DNA of 64,000 bases from Bradyrhizobium sp. ORS 278 (GTDB lineage: Bacteria; Pseudomonadota; Alphaproteobacteria; Rhizobiales; Xanthobacteraceae): NCBI RefSeq assembly GCF_000026145.1, contig NC_009445.1:496001-560000 (forward strand), read 5' to 3'. The position numbers were made by a program, and so were the translations under genes. Positions 43,728-52,055 of this stretch are shown piece by piece. The first letter of the stretch is position 1. The number at the start of each line of letters is the position of its first letter. A model generated the notes under the pieces. That model did no database searches. It saw nothing but the letters and a program-made list of their open reading frames with translations, and was not told the origin of the DNA.

Positions 43728-46523
43728 TTACGCCGCCGGCTGCGCCGCGGCGTCCTCGCTCGCCAAGAGATGCAGCAGCGCACTCTTGATCGCGGCCTGC
43801 CGGGTCGGCGCATTGATCTGCGCGCCCAGGAGGTCGGTGACGTAGAACACGTCGCGGGCGCGCTCGCCGAACGTCGCCACATGCGCCGAGGCGATGTTCA
43901 GGTTCAGCTTCGAGATCGCCGTCGTCAGCTCATACAACAGGCCGGGGCGGTCCAGGCCGGAGACCTCGATGACGGTGTAGAGCTCCGACCATTGATTGTT
44001 GATCGAGACTTCCGGCTCGACCGAGAACGCCTTGTGCTGCTTGCCGCGCGTCGTCCGTCGCGCCACGGCGTCCGGCAGCCGCAGCTTGCCCTCCAGCACC
44101 TGTTCGATCGTCTCGCCGATCCGCGTCGCGCGCCGCCCCTCGTCCTCGTCGCGCTCATACTCCCGGGAAATCGCGATGGTATCGAGCGCGCGGCCGTCGG
44201 TGGTGGTGTAGATCTGGGCGTCGACGATGTTGGCGCCGGCCGAGGCGCAGGCGCCGGCGATGATCGACAGCAGCCACGGATGGTCCATCGCGAAGATCGT
44301 GAGTTCGGTCACGCCGCGCGCCGGATCGAAGCCGACATTGATCGCGAGCTTGTGGCCGGCGTCCTCGCTCGACCGCACGAAGCGGGCGTGGCGGATCTTG
44401 CGCGGCAGCTCGACCTTGAGCCAATAGGCCGGGTAGTGCCGGCCGATATAGGTGTTGAGCTCGTCCTCCGGCCAGTCGGTGAAGGCGTTGCGGAATTCGG
44501 CCTGCGCCGCGGTGATGCGCTTGGCGCGGTTGACCTCGGAGAAGCCGCCGGTCAGCACCGGCTCGGTCTCGTAGTACAGCGTGCGCAGGAGCTGCGCCTT
44601 CCAGCCGTTCCAGACGCCGGGACCGACGCCGCGGATGTCGGCGGTGGTCAGGATGGTCAGCAGCTTCATCTGCTCGACCGATTGCACCACGGCGGCGAAC
44701 TTCTCGATGGTCCGGCGGTCCGACAGGTCGCGTGACTGCGCCACCGTCGACATCGTCAGGTGCTCCTCGATCAGCCAGGCGACGAGCTCCGTGTCGGCAT
44801 TGTTGAAGCCGAGCCGCGGGCACAGGCGCCGCGCGATCTTGGCGCCGGCGACCGAATGATCCTCCGGCCGGCCCTTGGCGACGTCGTGCAGCAGCACGGT
44901 GATGTAGATGACGGCGCGGTGCTCGGGCCGGATCTTGCGCATCAAATCCGAGGCGAGCACGAACTCGTCATGGCCGCCGCGCTCGATCTCCTGCAGGAAG
45001 CCGATACAGCGGATCAGATGCTCGTCGACCGTGTAGTGATGATACATGTTGAACTGCATCATCGAGACGATGCGGCCGAAGGCGCTGATGAAATGGCCGA
45101 GCACGCCGGTCTCGTTCATCCGCCGCAGCACGGTCTCGGCGTCGTTGGAGGTCAGGATCTCCATGAACAGCCGGTTGGCCTCGGGATTCTCGCGCAGCTC
45201 GGCGTTGATCATGTTGAGCGAGCGCGTCACCGCGCGCATCGCGTCGGGATGGAAGGCGAGGTTGTTCTTCTGCGCGAGGCGGAAGATGCGGATCAGATTG
45301 ACCGGGTCGTGCTTGAAGACGTCGGGCGCGGCGAGGTTGATGCGGTTGTTGTCGACGATGAAGTCGTCGCTCTCGGGCACGCGCCGCCAGGTCGAGCCGG
45401 TGGTCAGGCGCGAGATCATCCGGCTCAGCACCGGCGCAGCCTTGGCCTGCTGGTCCTCGAGCTTGGCGCACAGGATGGCAGTGAGGTTGCCGACCTGCTT
45501 GGCGACCAGGAAGTAGTGCTTCATGAACCGCTCGACATCCTGCATGCCCGGGTGGCTGGTGTAGCCCAGCCGGACCGCGATCTCGCGCTGCAGGTCGAAT
45601 GACAGCCGCTCCTCGGGGCGGCCGCTGACGAAGTGCAGATTGCAGCGAACCGACCACAGGAAATCGGAACAGCGCCGGAAGGTGCGGTATTCATGCGCGT
45701 CGAACACGCCGCGCTCGACCAGCTCGGCGGTCTCGCGCACGCGGTAGACGTATTTGGCGATCCAGAACAGCGTGTGCAGGTCGCGCAGGCCGCCCTTGCC
45801 GTCCTTGACGTTGGGCTCGACCAGGTAGCGCGACTGGCCGCCGCGTCGATGCCGCTCCTCGCGCTCGGCGAGCTTGGCGGCGACGAACTCGGCGGCCGTG
45901 CCCTGCACCACCTCGGTGTCGAAGCGCTGCACCAGCTCGTCATAGAGCGGCTTGTCGCCGGCGAGATAGCGCGTCTCCAGGATCGCCGTGCGGATGGTCA
46001 TGTCGCCGCGCGCCTGGCGGATCGATTCATCGACCGAACGGGTGGCGTGGCCGACCTTCAGCCCCATGTCCCACAGCGAATACAGGATGGCCTCGGCAAC
46101 CTGCTCGCCCCAGGCGGTCTGCTTGTAGGGCAGGATGAACAGCAGATCGATGTCGGACTCCGGCGCCATCAGCCCGCGGCCATAGCCGCCGGTCGCGACG
46201 ACAGCCATCCGCTCGGCGCCGCTCGGCACGTCCGAGCGATAGAGGTGCTCGGTGGCCGCCGCATAGAGAATGCGGATGATCTCGTCCTGCACGACGCAGA
46301 GCCGCTCGGCGCAATGCCGGCCGTGGCGGTCCTGAAGCAGCTGCGCCTGGGCGGCGGCGCGCGCCTTCACCAGCTCGGCCTTGAGGAACTGGACGACGGC
46401 GGCGCGGAACATGTCCTCGCGGCCGGAGTGCTGCTTGGCCAGCGCATCGACAGCCGCGGCAATGCCGGCGCTGTCGAAATCGGCTGAAGTGAAGGCTTTG
46501 GAATCTGTGGCGACGCTGTCCAT
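43728..46523 (-). CDS. glnD: Bifunctional [protein-PII] uridylyltransferase / uridylyl-removing enzyme
   Basis: 931 residues, the usual GlnD length. The nucleotidyltransferase site is GGYGRGLMAPESDIDLLF near residues 108-125. The HD hydrolase motif is LLHDVAKG, and two C-terminal ACT domains bind glutamine (MDHPWLLSIIAGACASAG and GLDRPGLLYELTTAI). It modifies GlnB/GlnK according to nitrogen status. I start at the ATG at 46523 (MDSVATDS). Upstream in-frame ATG and TTG codons give N-terminal extensions without homology. It is divergent from the Ssu-type importer genes. Confidence 0.95.
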   Translation of the reverse strand: MDSVATDSKAFTSADFDSAGIAAAVDALAKQHSGREDMFRAAVVQFLKAELVKARAAAQAQLLQDRHGRHCAERLCVVQDEIIRILYAAATEHLYRSDVPSGAERMAVVATGGYGRGLMAPESDIDLLFILPYKQTAWGEQVAEAILYSLWDMGLKVGHATRSVDESIRQARGDMTIRTAILETRYLAGDKPLYDELVQRFDTEVVQGTAAEFVAAKLAEREERHRRGGQSRYLVEPNVKDGKGGLRDLHTLFWIAKYVYRVRETAELVERGVFDAHEYRTFRRCSDFLWSVRCNLHFVSGRPEERLSFDLQREIAVRLGYTSHPGMQDVERFMKHYFLVAKQVGNLTAILCAKLEDQQAKAAPVLSRMISRLTTGSTWRRVPESDDFIVDNNRINLAAPDVFKHDPVNLIRIFRLAQKNNLAFHPDAMRAVTRSLNMINAELRENPEANRLFMEILTSNDAETVLRRMNETGVLGHFISAFGRIVSMMQFNMYHHYTVDEHLIRCIGFLQEIERGGHDEFVLASDLMRKIRPEHRAVIYITVLLHDVAKGRPEDHSVAGAKIARRLCPRLGFNNADTELVAWLIEEHLTMSTVAQSRDLSDRRTIEKFAAVVQSVEQMKLLTILTTADIRGVGPGVWNGWKAQLLRTLYYETEPVLTGGFSEVNRAKRITAAQAEFRNAFTDWPEDELNTYIGRHYPAYWLKVELPRKIRHARFVRSSEDAGHKLAINVGFDPARGVTELTIFAMDHPWLLSIIAGACASAGANIVDAQIYTTTDGRALDTIAISREYERDEDEGRRATRIGETIEQVLEGKLRLPDAVARRTTRGKQHKAFSVEPEVSINNQWSELYTVIEVSGLDRPGLLYELTTAISKLNLNIASAHVATFGERARDVFYVTDLLGAQINAPTRQAAIKSALLHLLASEDAAAQPAA

Positions 46524-46717
46524 GGATGCAACCGGATATCGAACAAGGCACGTGCTGTCACGAAACTTCCAATGCAGCAATCGATCCATGCTGTCACCGG
46601 CGCGGGACGGATGATGATCGTGCTTCCATCCGCCTCGCAAAGGAAAAGCAATTCTCGTTGAGCCCTGGCATAACGCCTTGAAACAACAATGATGTTTTTA
46701 CAGCAGGAGGGTTGACG

Positions 46718-47692
46718 ATGGGTGGATTGTCGAGGCGCGCCTTGGCCGGGCTCGCGGCCGTGGTTCTACTGGGATGCGGCGCTGCAACAGCGGCGGAGCC
46801 TGTGAAGGAGATCCGCATCGACTGGGCGACCTATAATCCGGTGTCGCTGGTCCTGAAGCAGAAGGGCCTCCTGGAGAAGGAGTTCGCCAAGGACGGCATC
46901 AGCATCACCTGGGTGCAGTCGGCCGGCTCAAACAAGGCGCTCGAGTTCCTCAATGCCGGCTCGCTCGATTTCGGCTCGACAGCCGGCTCCGCTGCGCTGG
47001 TCGCCCGGATCAACGGCAACCCGATCAAGTCGATCTACGTCTATTCGCGCCCCGAATGGACCGCGCTGGTGACGGGCAAGGACTCCAAGATCGTCTCGGT
47101 TGCCGACCTCAAGGGCAAGCGCGTCGCCGTCACCCGCGGCACCGATCCGCACATCTTCCTGGTCCGCGCGCTGCTCGGCGCCGGCCTGACCGACAAGGAC
47201 ATCACCCCGGTGTTGCTGCAGCATGCCGACGGCAAGGCGGCCTTGATCCGCGGCGACGTCGACGCCTGGGCCGGGCTCGACCCGATGATGGCGCAGGCCG
47301 AGGTCGAGGAGGGCGCCAAGCTGTTCTACCGCAAGGCCGACGCCAACACCTGGGGCGTCCTCAACGTCCGCGAGCAGTTCCTGAAGGACAATCCCGAGAT
47401 CGTCCGCCGCGTGCTGGCGACGTATGAGGTCGCGCGCAAGGATGCGCTGGCCAATTACGACGACCTGAAGAAGACCTTCATCGCCGTCACCAAGCTGCCC
47501 GAGACCGTGGTCGACAAGCAGCTCAAGGAGCGCACCGACCTGACCCACAGCCGCATCGGCGCGCCGCAGCGGGATTCGATCCTGGCGGCGGGCCTCGCGC
47601 TGCAGCAGGCCGGCGTGGTGGATGCCAAGGTCGATGTGAAGGCGACGCTGGATGCGCTGATCGACGACCAGGTGCCGTTGCCGACGAACTGA
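46718..47692 (+). CDS. ABC transporter substrate-binding protein, SsuA/NrtA/TauA family
   Basis: 324 residues, type II periplasmic binding protein (NMT1/SsuA-like). The signal region ends with LLGCGAATAA-EP, which contains a lipobox-like LLGC as well as an AxA site, so it could be a lipoprotein or a soluble periplasmic protein. The mature part (IRIDWATYNPVSLVLKQKG) is typical of aliphatic sulfonate binders. A TTG at 46712 lies too close to the AGGAGGG box, so I prefer the ATG at 46718. The permease and ATPase follow after a repeat-filled gap. Confidence 0.9.
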   Translation: MGGLSRRALAGLAAVVLLGCGAATAAEPVKEIRIDWATYNPVSLVLKQKGLLEKEFAKDGISITWVQSAGSNKALEFLNAGSLDFGSTAGSAALVARINGNPIKSIYVYSRPEWTALVTGKDSKIVSVADLKGKRVAVTRGTDPHIFLVRALLGAGLTDKDITPVLLQHADGKAALIRGDVDAWAGLDPMMAQAEVEEGAKLFYRKADANTWGVLNVREQFLKDNPEIVRRVLATYEVARKDALANYDDLKKTFIAVTKLPETVVDKQLKERTDLTHSRIGAPQRDSILAAGLALQQAGVVDAKVDVKATLDALIDDQVPLPTN

Positions 47693-47805
47693 CGCCGCCC
47701 GCGCTTGCGCGACCGCTTGCCGACAACTCGCGCTGCCCACGCAAAGTGCGCGTAACAAAAAGCAAATTGAGCGCGACAGAAACCGGTGGCGCGACAAAAA
47801 ACCGG

Positions 47806-47961
47806 TTTCGTCCCGGACAAGCCCGGCAACGCGACAGCGTTGGCGGGCGCCGATCCGGGACCCATACTCCGTGAAGGCGTTTGAGGCACGCTGGAGCGGC
47901 ATCTCGCCTCGCCACGACGGCCGCGGAGTATGGGTCCCGGCGCGGGGGCCGGGACGACACT
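47806..47961. repeat. Palindromic repeat (GTCGTCCCGG family) inside the Ssu-type gene cluster
   Basis: Arms TCGTCCCGGACAAGCCC and GGGGCCGGGACGACAC, with inner GGGACCCATACTCCG and its complement. It separates the binding-protein gene from the permease gene. Confidence 0.75.
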
Positions 47962-48044
47962 GAATGTGTGGCGTCGCTGTCGGCTCCAATGACCAACCGT
48001 CCCATACCCCGCCTTGCATTCCCACGCGAGACGCTGTTCTCACT

Positions 48045-48893
48045 ATGGCCATGACCGTCGAACTCCAGGCTCCCGCCGCGGCGGCCCCGCCGCATACCGT
48101 CAGCCAGCCGTGGCTCAAGCGCTTGGCGCGGCCGCTGCTCGGGCTGCTCCTGCCGTTGTCCCTGGCCCTGGCCTGGGAGCTCGCCGTCCGTGCCGGCTGG
48201 TCGAACGGCCGGCTGGTGCCGCCGCCCTCAAAAGTCTTCACCACCATTGCCGAGCTCGCCCGCTCCGGCGAGCTGTCCCGTCACATCGCCGCGACGCTCT
48301 CGCGGGTCGGCATCGGCTTCGGCCTCGGCGTCGCCGCCGGCACGCTCCTGGGCGGCATCTGCGGCTATTGGAGCCTTGCTCGCCGGCTGGTCGACCCCAC
48401 CATCCAGGCGCTGCGCGCGATCCCGTCGATCGCCTGGGTGCCGCTGTTCATCCTCTGGCTCGGCATCTTCGAGACGTCGAAGGTGGCGCTGATCGCGGTT
48501 GGCGTGTTCTTCCCGGTCTATCTCGGCCTGACCGGCGCGATCCTGTCGGTCGACCGCAAGATCGTCGAGGTCGGCCGCGTCTTCCGGCTGTCCGGCCCGG
48601 CGATGATCCGCCGCATCCTGCTGCCCGCCGTGCTGCCGGCCTATGTCGTAGCGCTGCGCGTCGGCCTTGGGCTGGGCTGGATGTTCGTGGTCGCCGCCGA
48701 GTTCATGGGCGCCTCCGAGGGTCTCGGCTACCTCCTGATCGACGGCCAGCAGCTCGGGAAGCCTGCCCAGATCGTCGCCGCCATCGTCATCTTCGCGGTC
48801 ATCGGCAAGGCGACCGACTGGCTGCTGGAGATCGCGACCGCGCCGCTGCTGCGCTGGCAGGACAGCTTTGCGCGCCAGAGCGGAGCGGCCTGA
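48045..48893 (+). CDS. ABC transporter permease, SsuC/TauC family
   Basis: 282 residues with six membrane helices and the EAA-type loop FRLSGPAMIRRILLPAVLPAY. N-terminal alanine/proline-rich cytoplasmic segment of about 30 residues. The start at 48045 is one of two nearby ATGs (48045, 48051). It ends TGATG, overlapping the ATPase start by one base. Substrate of the family: sulfonates, nitrate, taurine or pyrimidine precursors. Confidence 0.92.
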   Translation: MAMTVELQAPAAAAPPHTVSQPWLKRLARPLLGLLLPLSLALAWELAVRAGWSNGRLVPPPSKVFTTIAELARSGELSRHIAATLSRVGIGFGLGVAAGTLLGGICGYWSLARRLVDPTIQALRAIPSIAWVPLFILWLGIFETSKVALIAVGVFFPVYLGLTGAILSVDRKIVEVGRVFRLSGPAMIRRILLPAVLPAYVVALRVGLGLGWMFVVAAEFMGASEGLGYLLIDGQQLGKPAQIVAAIVIFAVIGKATDWLLEIATAPLLRWQDSFARQSGAA

Positions 48894-49678
48894 TGCTGCA
48901 GCTTTCCTCCGTCACCAAGGTCTATCCGAACGGCGTGCATGCGCTGGAGCGGTTCTCGTCCGAGATCCAGCTTGGCGAGATCGTCGCCATCATCGGCGGC
49001 TCCGGTTGCGGCAAGTCGACGCTGCTGCGCGCCGTCGCCGGGCTCGACCGCGCCAGCGCCGGCACGGTGACGCTCGACGGCGAGGCGATCACGGCGCCGC
49101 ATGCCAAGGTCGGCATCATCTTTCAGGAGCCGCGGCTGCTGCCCTGGCTCAGCGTCGCCGACAATATCGGCTTCGGCCTGTCCGAGCTGCCCGCGGCCGA
49201 GCGCCGCGAGCGCGTGGCGCGTGCGCTCGACCGCGTCGGCCTCACTGAGAAGGCCAAGGTCTGGCCGCGCGAACTCTCCGGCGGCCAAGCGCAGCGCGTG
49301 GCGATCGCGCGTGCGCTGGTGGCGCAGCCCGAGGTGCTGCTGCTCGACGAGCCGTTCTCGGCGCTCGACGCGTTCACGCGCAAGGACCTGCAGGACCATC
49401 TGCTCGACCTCTGGGCCGATACGCGCCCGACGCTGGTGCTGGTCACCCACGATGTCGAGGAGGCGGTGGTACTGGCCGACCGCGTGCTGGTGATGCGGCC
49501 GCATCCCGGCCGGCTGTTCGAGGAGATCACCATCAATTTGTCGCGGCCGCGCGACCGCAATGCGCCGCTGTTCGAGCAGTTCAAGCGCCACGTGCTGACG
49601 GCGCTCGACCGCTCGCTCGACCGGACGCTGCTGGATACGCAGGGCAGGCGTGAGCCCGGCGGCGGCCTGTGGTGGTGA
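48893..49678 (+). CDS. ABC transporter ATP-binding protein, SsuB/TauB family
   Basis: 261 residues. Walker A GGSGCGKST, signature LSGGQ, Walker B LLLDEPFSALD and H-loop VTHDVEEAV are intact. Coupled to the permease by a TGATG junction. It completes a three-gene importer with the binding protein at 46718-47692. There is no adjacent FMNH2-dependent sulfonate monooxygenase, so the sulfonate assignment is weak. The LLM enzyme at 16329 is 30 kb away. Confidence 0.92.
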   Translation: MLQLSSVTKVYPNGVHALERFSSEIQLGEIVAIIGGSGCGKSTLLRAVAGLDRASAGTVTLDGEAITAPHAKVGIIFQEPRLLPWLSVADNIGFGLSELPAAERRERVARALDRVGLTEKAKVWPRELSGGQAQRVAIARALVAQPEVLLLDEPFSALDAFTRKDLQDHLLDLWADTRPTLVLVTHDVEEAVVLADRVLVMRPHPGRLFEEITINLSRPRDRNAPLFEQFKRHVLTALDRSLDRTLLDTQGRREPGGGLWW

Positions 49679-49734
49679 CATCGTCGCGATCGCCCGGTAC
49701 ATCTGTTCCGAAATGAATCCGGGAGAGAACGACA

Positions 49735-50250
49735 ATGGATGCTGCCGAACTGCGCGCCATGCAGGCGCCGATCAAGGAACGCTACAAGGCTGACCCGTCC
49801 GCTGCGGTGATCACGCTCAAGGCCAAGGGCGAGGTCGGCGGCGAAGGCCTGACCTGCAAGCTCGAGACCGGCCGCGCCATGGCGGTCGCCGGCCTGCATC
49901 CCGCCACCGGCGGCTCCGGCCTCGAGCTCTGCTCCGGCGACATGCTGCTGGAGGCGCTGGTCGCCTGCGCCGGCGTCACCCTGAAATCGGTCGCGACCGC
50001 GGTCGAGGTGCCGCTCAAGAGCGGCCTGGTGCTGGCCGAAGGCGATCTCGATTTCCGCGGCACGCTCGGCGTCGACAAGGAGGCCCCGGTCGGCTTCCAG
50101 GAAATCCGCCTGCGCTTCGAGGTCGACACCGACGCCCCGCAGGACAAGCTCGACCTGCTGCTCAAGCTCACCGAGCGCTATTGCGTGGTCTATCAGACCA
50201 TCAAGAACGGCCCGAAGGTGTCGGTCAGCCTGAAGCGCGTGGCAGCGTAG
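49735..50250 (+). CDS. OsmC-family peroxiredoxin-like protein
   Basis: 171 residues. Two conserved cysteines, Cys78 (VACAGVTL) and Cys150 (ERYCVVYQ), are spaced as in OsmC/Ohr proteins, which reduce organic hydroperoxides. It follows the ATPase by 56 bases with a GGGAGAG box before the ATG at 49735, and could be cotranscribed with the importer. Confidence 0.9.
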   Translation: MDAAELRAMQAPIKERYKADPSAAVITLKAKGEVGGEGLTCKLETGRAMAVAGLHPATGGSGLELCSGDMLLEALVACAGVTLKSVATAVEVPLKSGLVLAEGDLDFRGTLGVDKEAPVGFQEIRLRFEVDTDAPQDKLDLLLKLTERYCVVYQTIKNGPKVSVSLKRVAA

Positions 50251-50262
50251 CTTGCCACCACG

Positions 50263-50432
50263 TTGTCGTCCCGGCGAAAGCCGGGACCCATAGCCACCGT
50301 CAGTCATGGCTACCCCCGGCTGGTGACCCCGACCTTCTCTTTCCCATGACCGCCTGTGGTTATGGGTCCCGGGTCAGCGCTTCCACGCGACGATGCTTGC
50401 GCATCGCCGCGTTCCGCTTGCCCGGGACGACG
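50263..50432. repeat. Palindromic repeat (GTCGTCCCGG family)
   Basis: TTGTCGTCCCGG and CCCGGGACGAC ends, with inner GGGACCCATAGCCACC and its near complement. Its right end abuts the start of the next gene at 50440. Confidence 0.75.
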
Positions 50433-50439
50433 GCTGAAC

Positions 50440-51231
50440 ATGCCCTTCGACTCCTCCTTCCTGCTCCTGCTCGGCCTGCGGATGGCGATCGCGGCGTCGT
50501 TCGTGGTGTCGGCGTCGATGATCGCCGAGCGCACCGGCCCCGTGATCGGCGCGCTGGTCGCGACCTTGCCGATCTCGGCCGGGCCGACCTACGTGTTCCT
50601 GGCGCTCGATCACGACGCCGCCTTCATCGCGCAAGGCGCGCTCACGAGCCTGCCGGTCAACGCCGCTACGATCTTCCTCAGCCTCGCTTATGCCGTGCTC
50701 GCGCAGCGCCACAGCGTATGGGTCGCGAGCGCCACCGCCGTCGCGGTGTGGCTCGGTCTCGCGTCCCTCATCAAAAGCGTACAGTGGACGCTCGCGATGG
50801 GCATCGTCGCCAACATCGTCACCTTCGTGATCTGCCTGCCGCTGTTGCAGCGCTATCGCCACGCCAAGATGCCGCTCATCGTCAGGCGCTGGTACGACGT
50901 GCCGCTGCGCGCGTCCTTGGTCGCGACGCTGGTCGCCACCGTCACCTCGGTGTCAGGGTGGGCTGGCCCGGGCGTGTCCGGCATCCTCGCGCTGTTTCCG
51001 ATCGTCTTCACTTCGATGATGCTGATCCTGCAGCCGCGCATCGGCGGCCCCGCCACCGCCGCCGTGATGGCCAACGGCGCCTGGGGCCTGATCGGCTTCT
51101 CGCTCGCCGTCGTCGTGCTGCATCTCGGCAGCCTGCATCTCGGCGCCGTCGCAGGCCTCAGCGGCGCACTCGCCACCTGCGTCGGCTGGAATCTCGGCCT
51201 GTGGGCGCTCGGTCGCCGCCGGCCGGCCTGA
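50440..51231 (+). CDS. Multi-pass membrane protein of unknown function
   Basis: 263 residues, about eight hydrophobic helices, mostly Ala/Leu/Val. There are recurrent glycine-proline turns (ERTGPVIGALVATLPISAGP). The pattern suggests a small transporter-like fold with two related halves, but I cannot name a family. The ATG at 50440 follows the repeat immediately, leaving almost no leader, so its promoter may lie in the repeat or upstream of OsmC. Confidence 0.75.
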   Translation: MPFDSSFLLLLGLRMAIAASFVVSASMIAERTGPVIGALVATLPISAGPTYVFLALDHDAAFIAQGALTSLPVNAATIFLSLAYAVLAQRHSVWVASATAVAVWLGLASLIKSVQWTLAMGIVANIVTFVICLPLLQRYRHAKMPLIVRRWYDVPLRASLVATLVATVTSVSGWAGPGVSGILALFPIVFTSMMLILQPRIGGPATAAVMANGAWGLIGFSLAVVVLHLGSLHLGAVAGLSGALATCVGWNLGLWALGRRRPA

Positions 51232-51344
51232 CGCCGGCCGCATCAGCTATGGTTGTATGTCCCCGGCCTTGAACCTTCACGAGGGCGCCCGCGACAACGC
51301 AACTGATAGGTGGGTCATCGGTCGAACGCAGCAGGAGGTGCAAT

Positions 51345-51854
51345 ATGCCGACCGCAAATGGGACTGCCAATGGTCAGCCGAAATGGATCGCGAACGGGTT
51401 GAAGGACCTCGGCTTCCACGAGACCGGCAACAATCGCGGCATCCAGAAGTTCATCGACCAGGCGCATTGCGGCGCGGAGGGCGATCCGTGGTGCGCGATC
51501 TGGACCAACGCCAAGCTCGAGCAGAGCGGCGTTCCCGGCACGCGCAGCGCCTCGTCGCAATCCTTCCGCACCAACAAGAATTTCGTCAAGCTCGACAGGC
51601 CCGCGCTCGGCGCGATCGCGGTCTATACCCGCGGCAAGCCGAACTCCGGCCTCGGCCATGTCGGCTTCTACATGGGCGAGACCCGCACCCAGGTGCTGAC
51701 GCTCGGCGGCAACGAGAGCGACGCCGTCCGCGAGCAGTTCGAGCCGAAGACCCGCCTGGTCGGCTACTTCTGGCCGAAATCGGTCGACCTGCCGAAGCTC
51801 GGCTCCATCAAGGTCGCTTCCGAGGACGGCCACCCCGTCGGCTCCAACGACTAG
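51345..51854 (+). CDS. TIGR02594-type papain-like (CHAP/NlpC-like) protein
   Basis: 169 residues. Catalytic-type residues are Cys50 (GDPWCAIW), His105 (GHVGFYMG) and Asn123 (GGNESDAV). This is the circularly conserved Cys-His-Asn pattern of NlpC/P60-like peptidoglycan amidases in TIGR02594. There is no signal peptide, which is usual for phage-like or type VI-associated members. A perfect AGGAGGTG site precedes the ATG at 51345. No immunity or holin gene is obvious beside it. Confidence 0.83.
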   Translation: MPTANGTANGQPKWIANGLKDLGFHETGNNRGIQKFIDQAHCGAEGDPWCAIWTNAKLEQSGVPGTRSASSQSFRTNKNFVKLDRPALGAIAVYTRGKPNSGLGHVGFYMGETRTQVLTLGGNESDAVREQFEPKTRLVGYFWPKSVDLPKLGSIKVASEDGHPVGSND

Positions 51855-51862
51855 CGAGATCG

Positions 51863-51951
51863 CGTAGGGTGGGCAAAGCGCAGCGTGCCCACCGACTCCA
51901 TCACGTGCTGCAGATGGTGGCACGGCGCTGCGCGCCTTTGCCCACCCTACG
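51863..51951. repeat. Palindromic repeat (CGTAGGGTGGGCAAAGC family)
   Basis: Outer arms CGTAGGGTGGGCAAAG and its complement CTTTGCCCACCCTACG (spaced by about 55 bases). Confidence 0.8.
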
Positions 51952-51962
51952 ACTCTCTCCTC

Positions 51963-52051
51963 CGTCATGCGAGCGCAGCGGCGCAGCGAAGCAATCCAGG
52001 GGCTCGGGTGGGACTCTGGATTGCTTCGGCGCAAGAGCGCCTCGCAATGAC
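51963..52051. repeat. Palindromic repeat (GCTTCGCTCGCAATGAC family)
   Basis: Arms CGTCATGCGAGCGCAGCG...GCAATCCAGG and CTGGATTGCTTCGG...CGCAATGACA. Convergent gap between the TIGR02594 gene and mutS. Confidence 0.75.
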
Positions 52052-52055
52052 AGGG

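Noticed and set aside
46524..46640. N-terminally extended GlnD from upstream in-frame codons
   Set aside because: The extra residues have no family homology. MDSVATDS at 46523 gives the usual GlnD length.
46660..46690. Sigma-54 promoter upstream of the Ssu-type binding protein
   Set aside because: TGGCATAACGCCTTGAA has a reasonable -24 element but lacks the GC of the -12 element.
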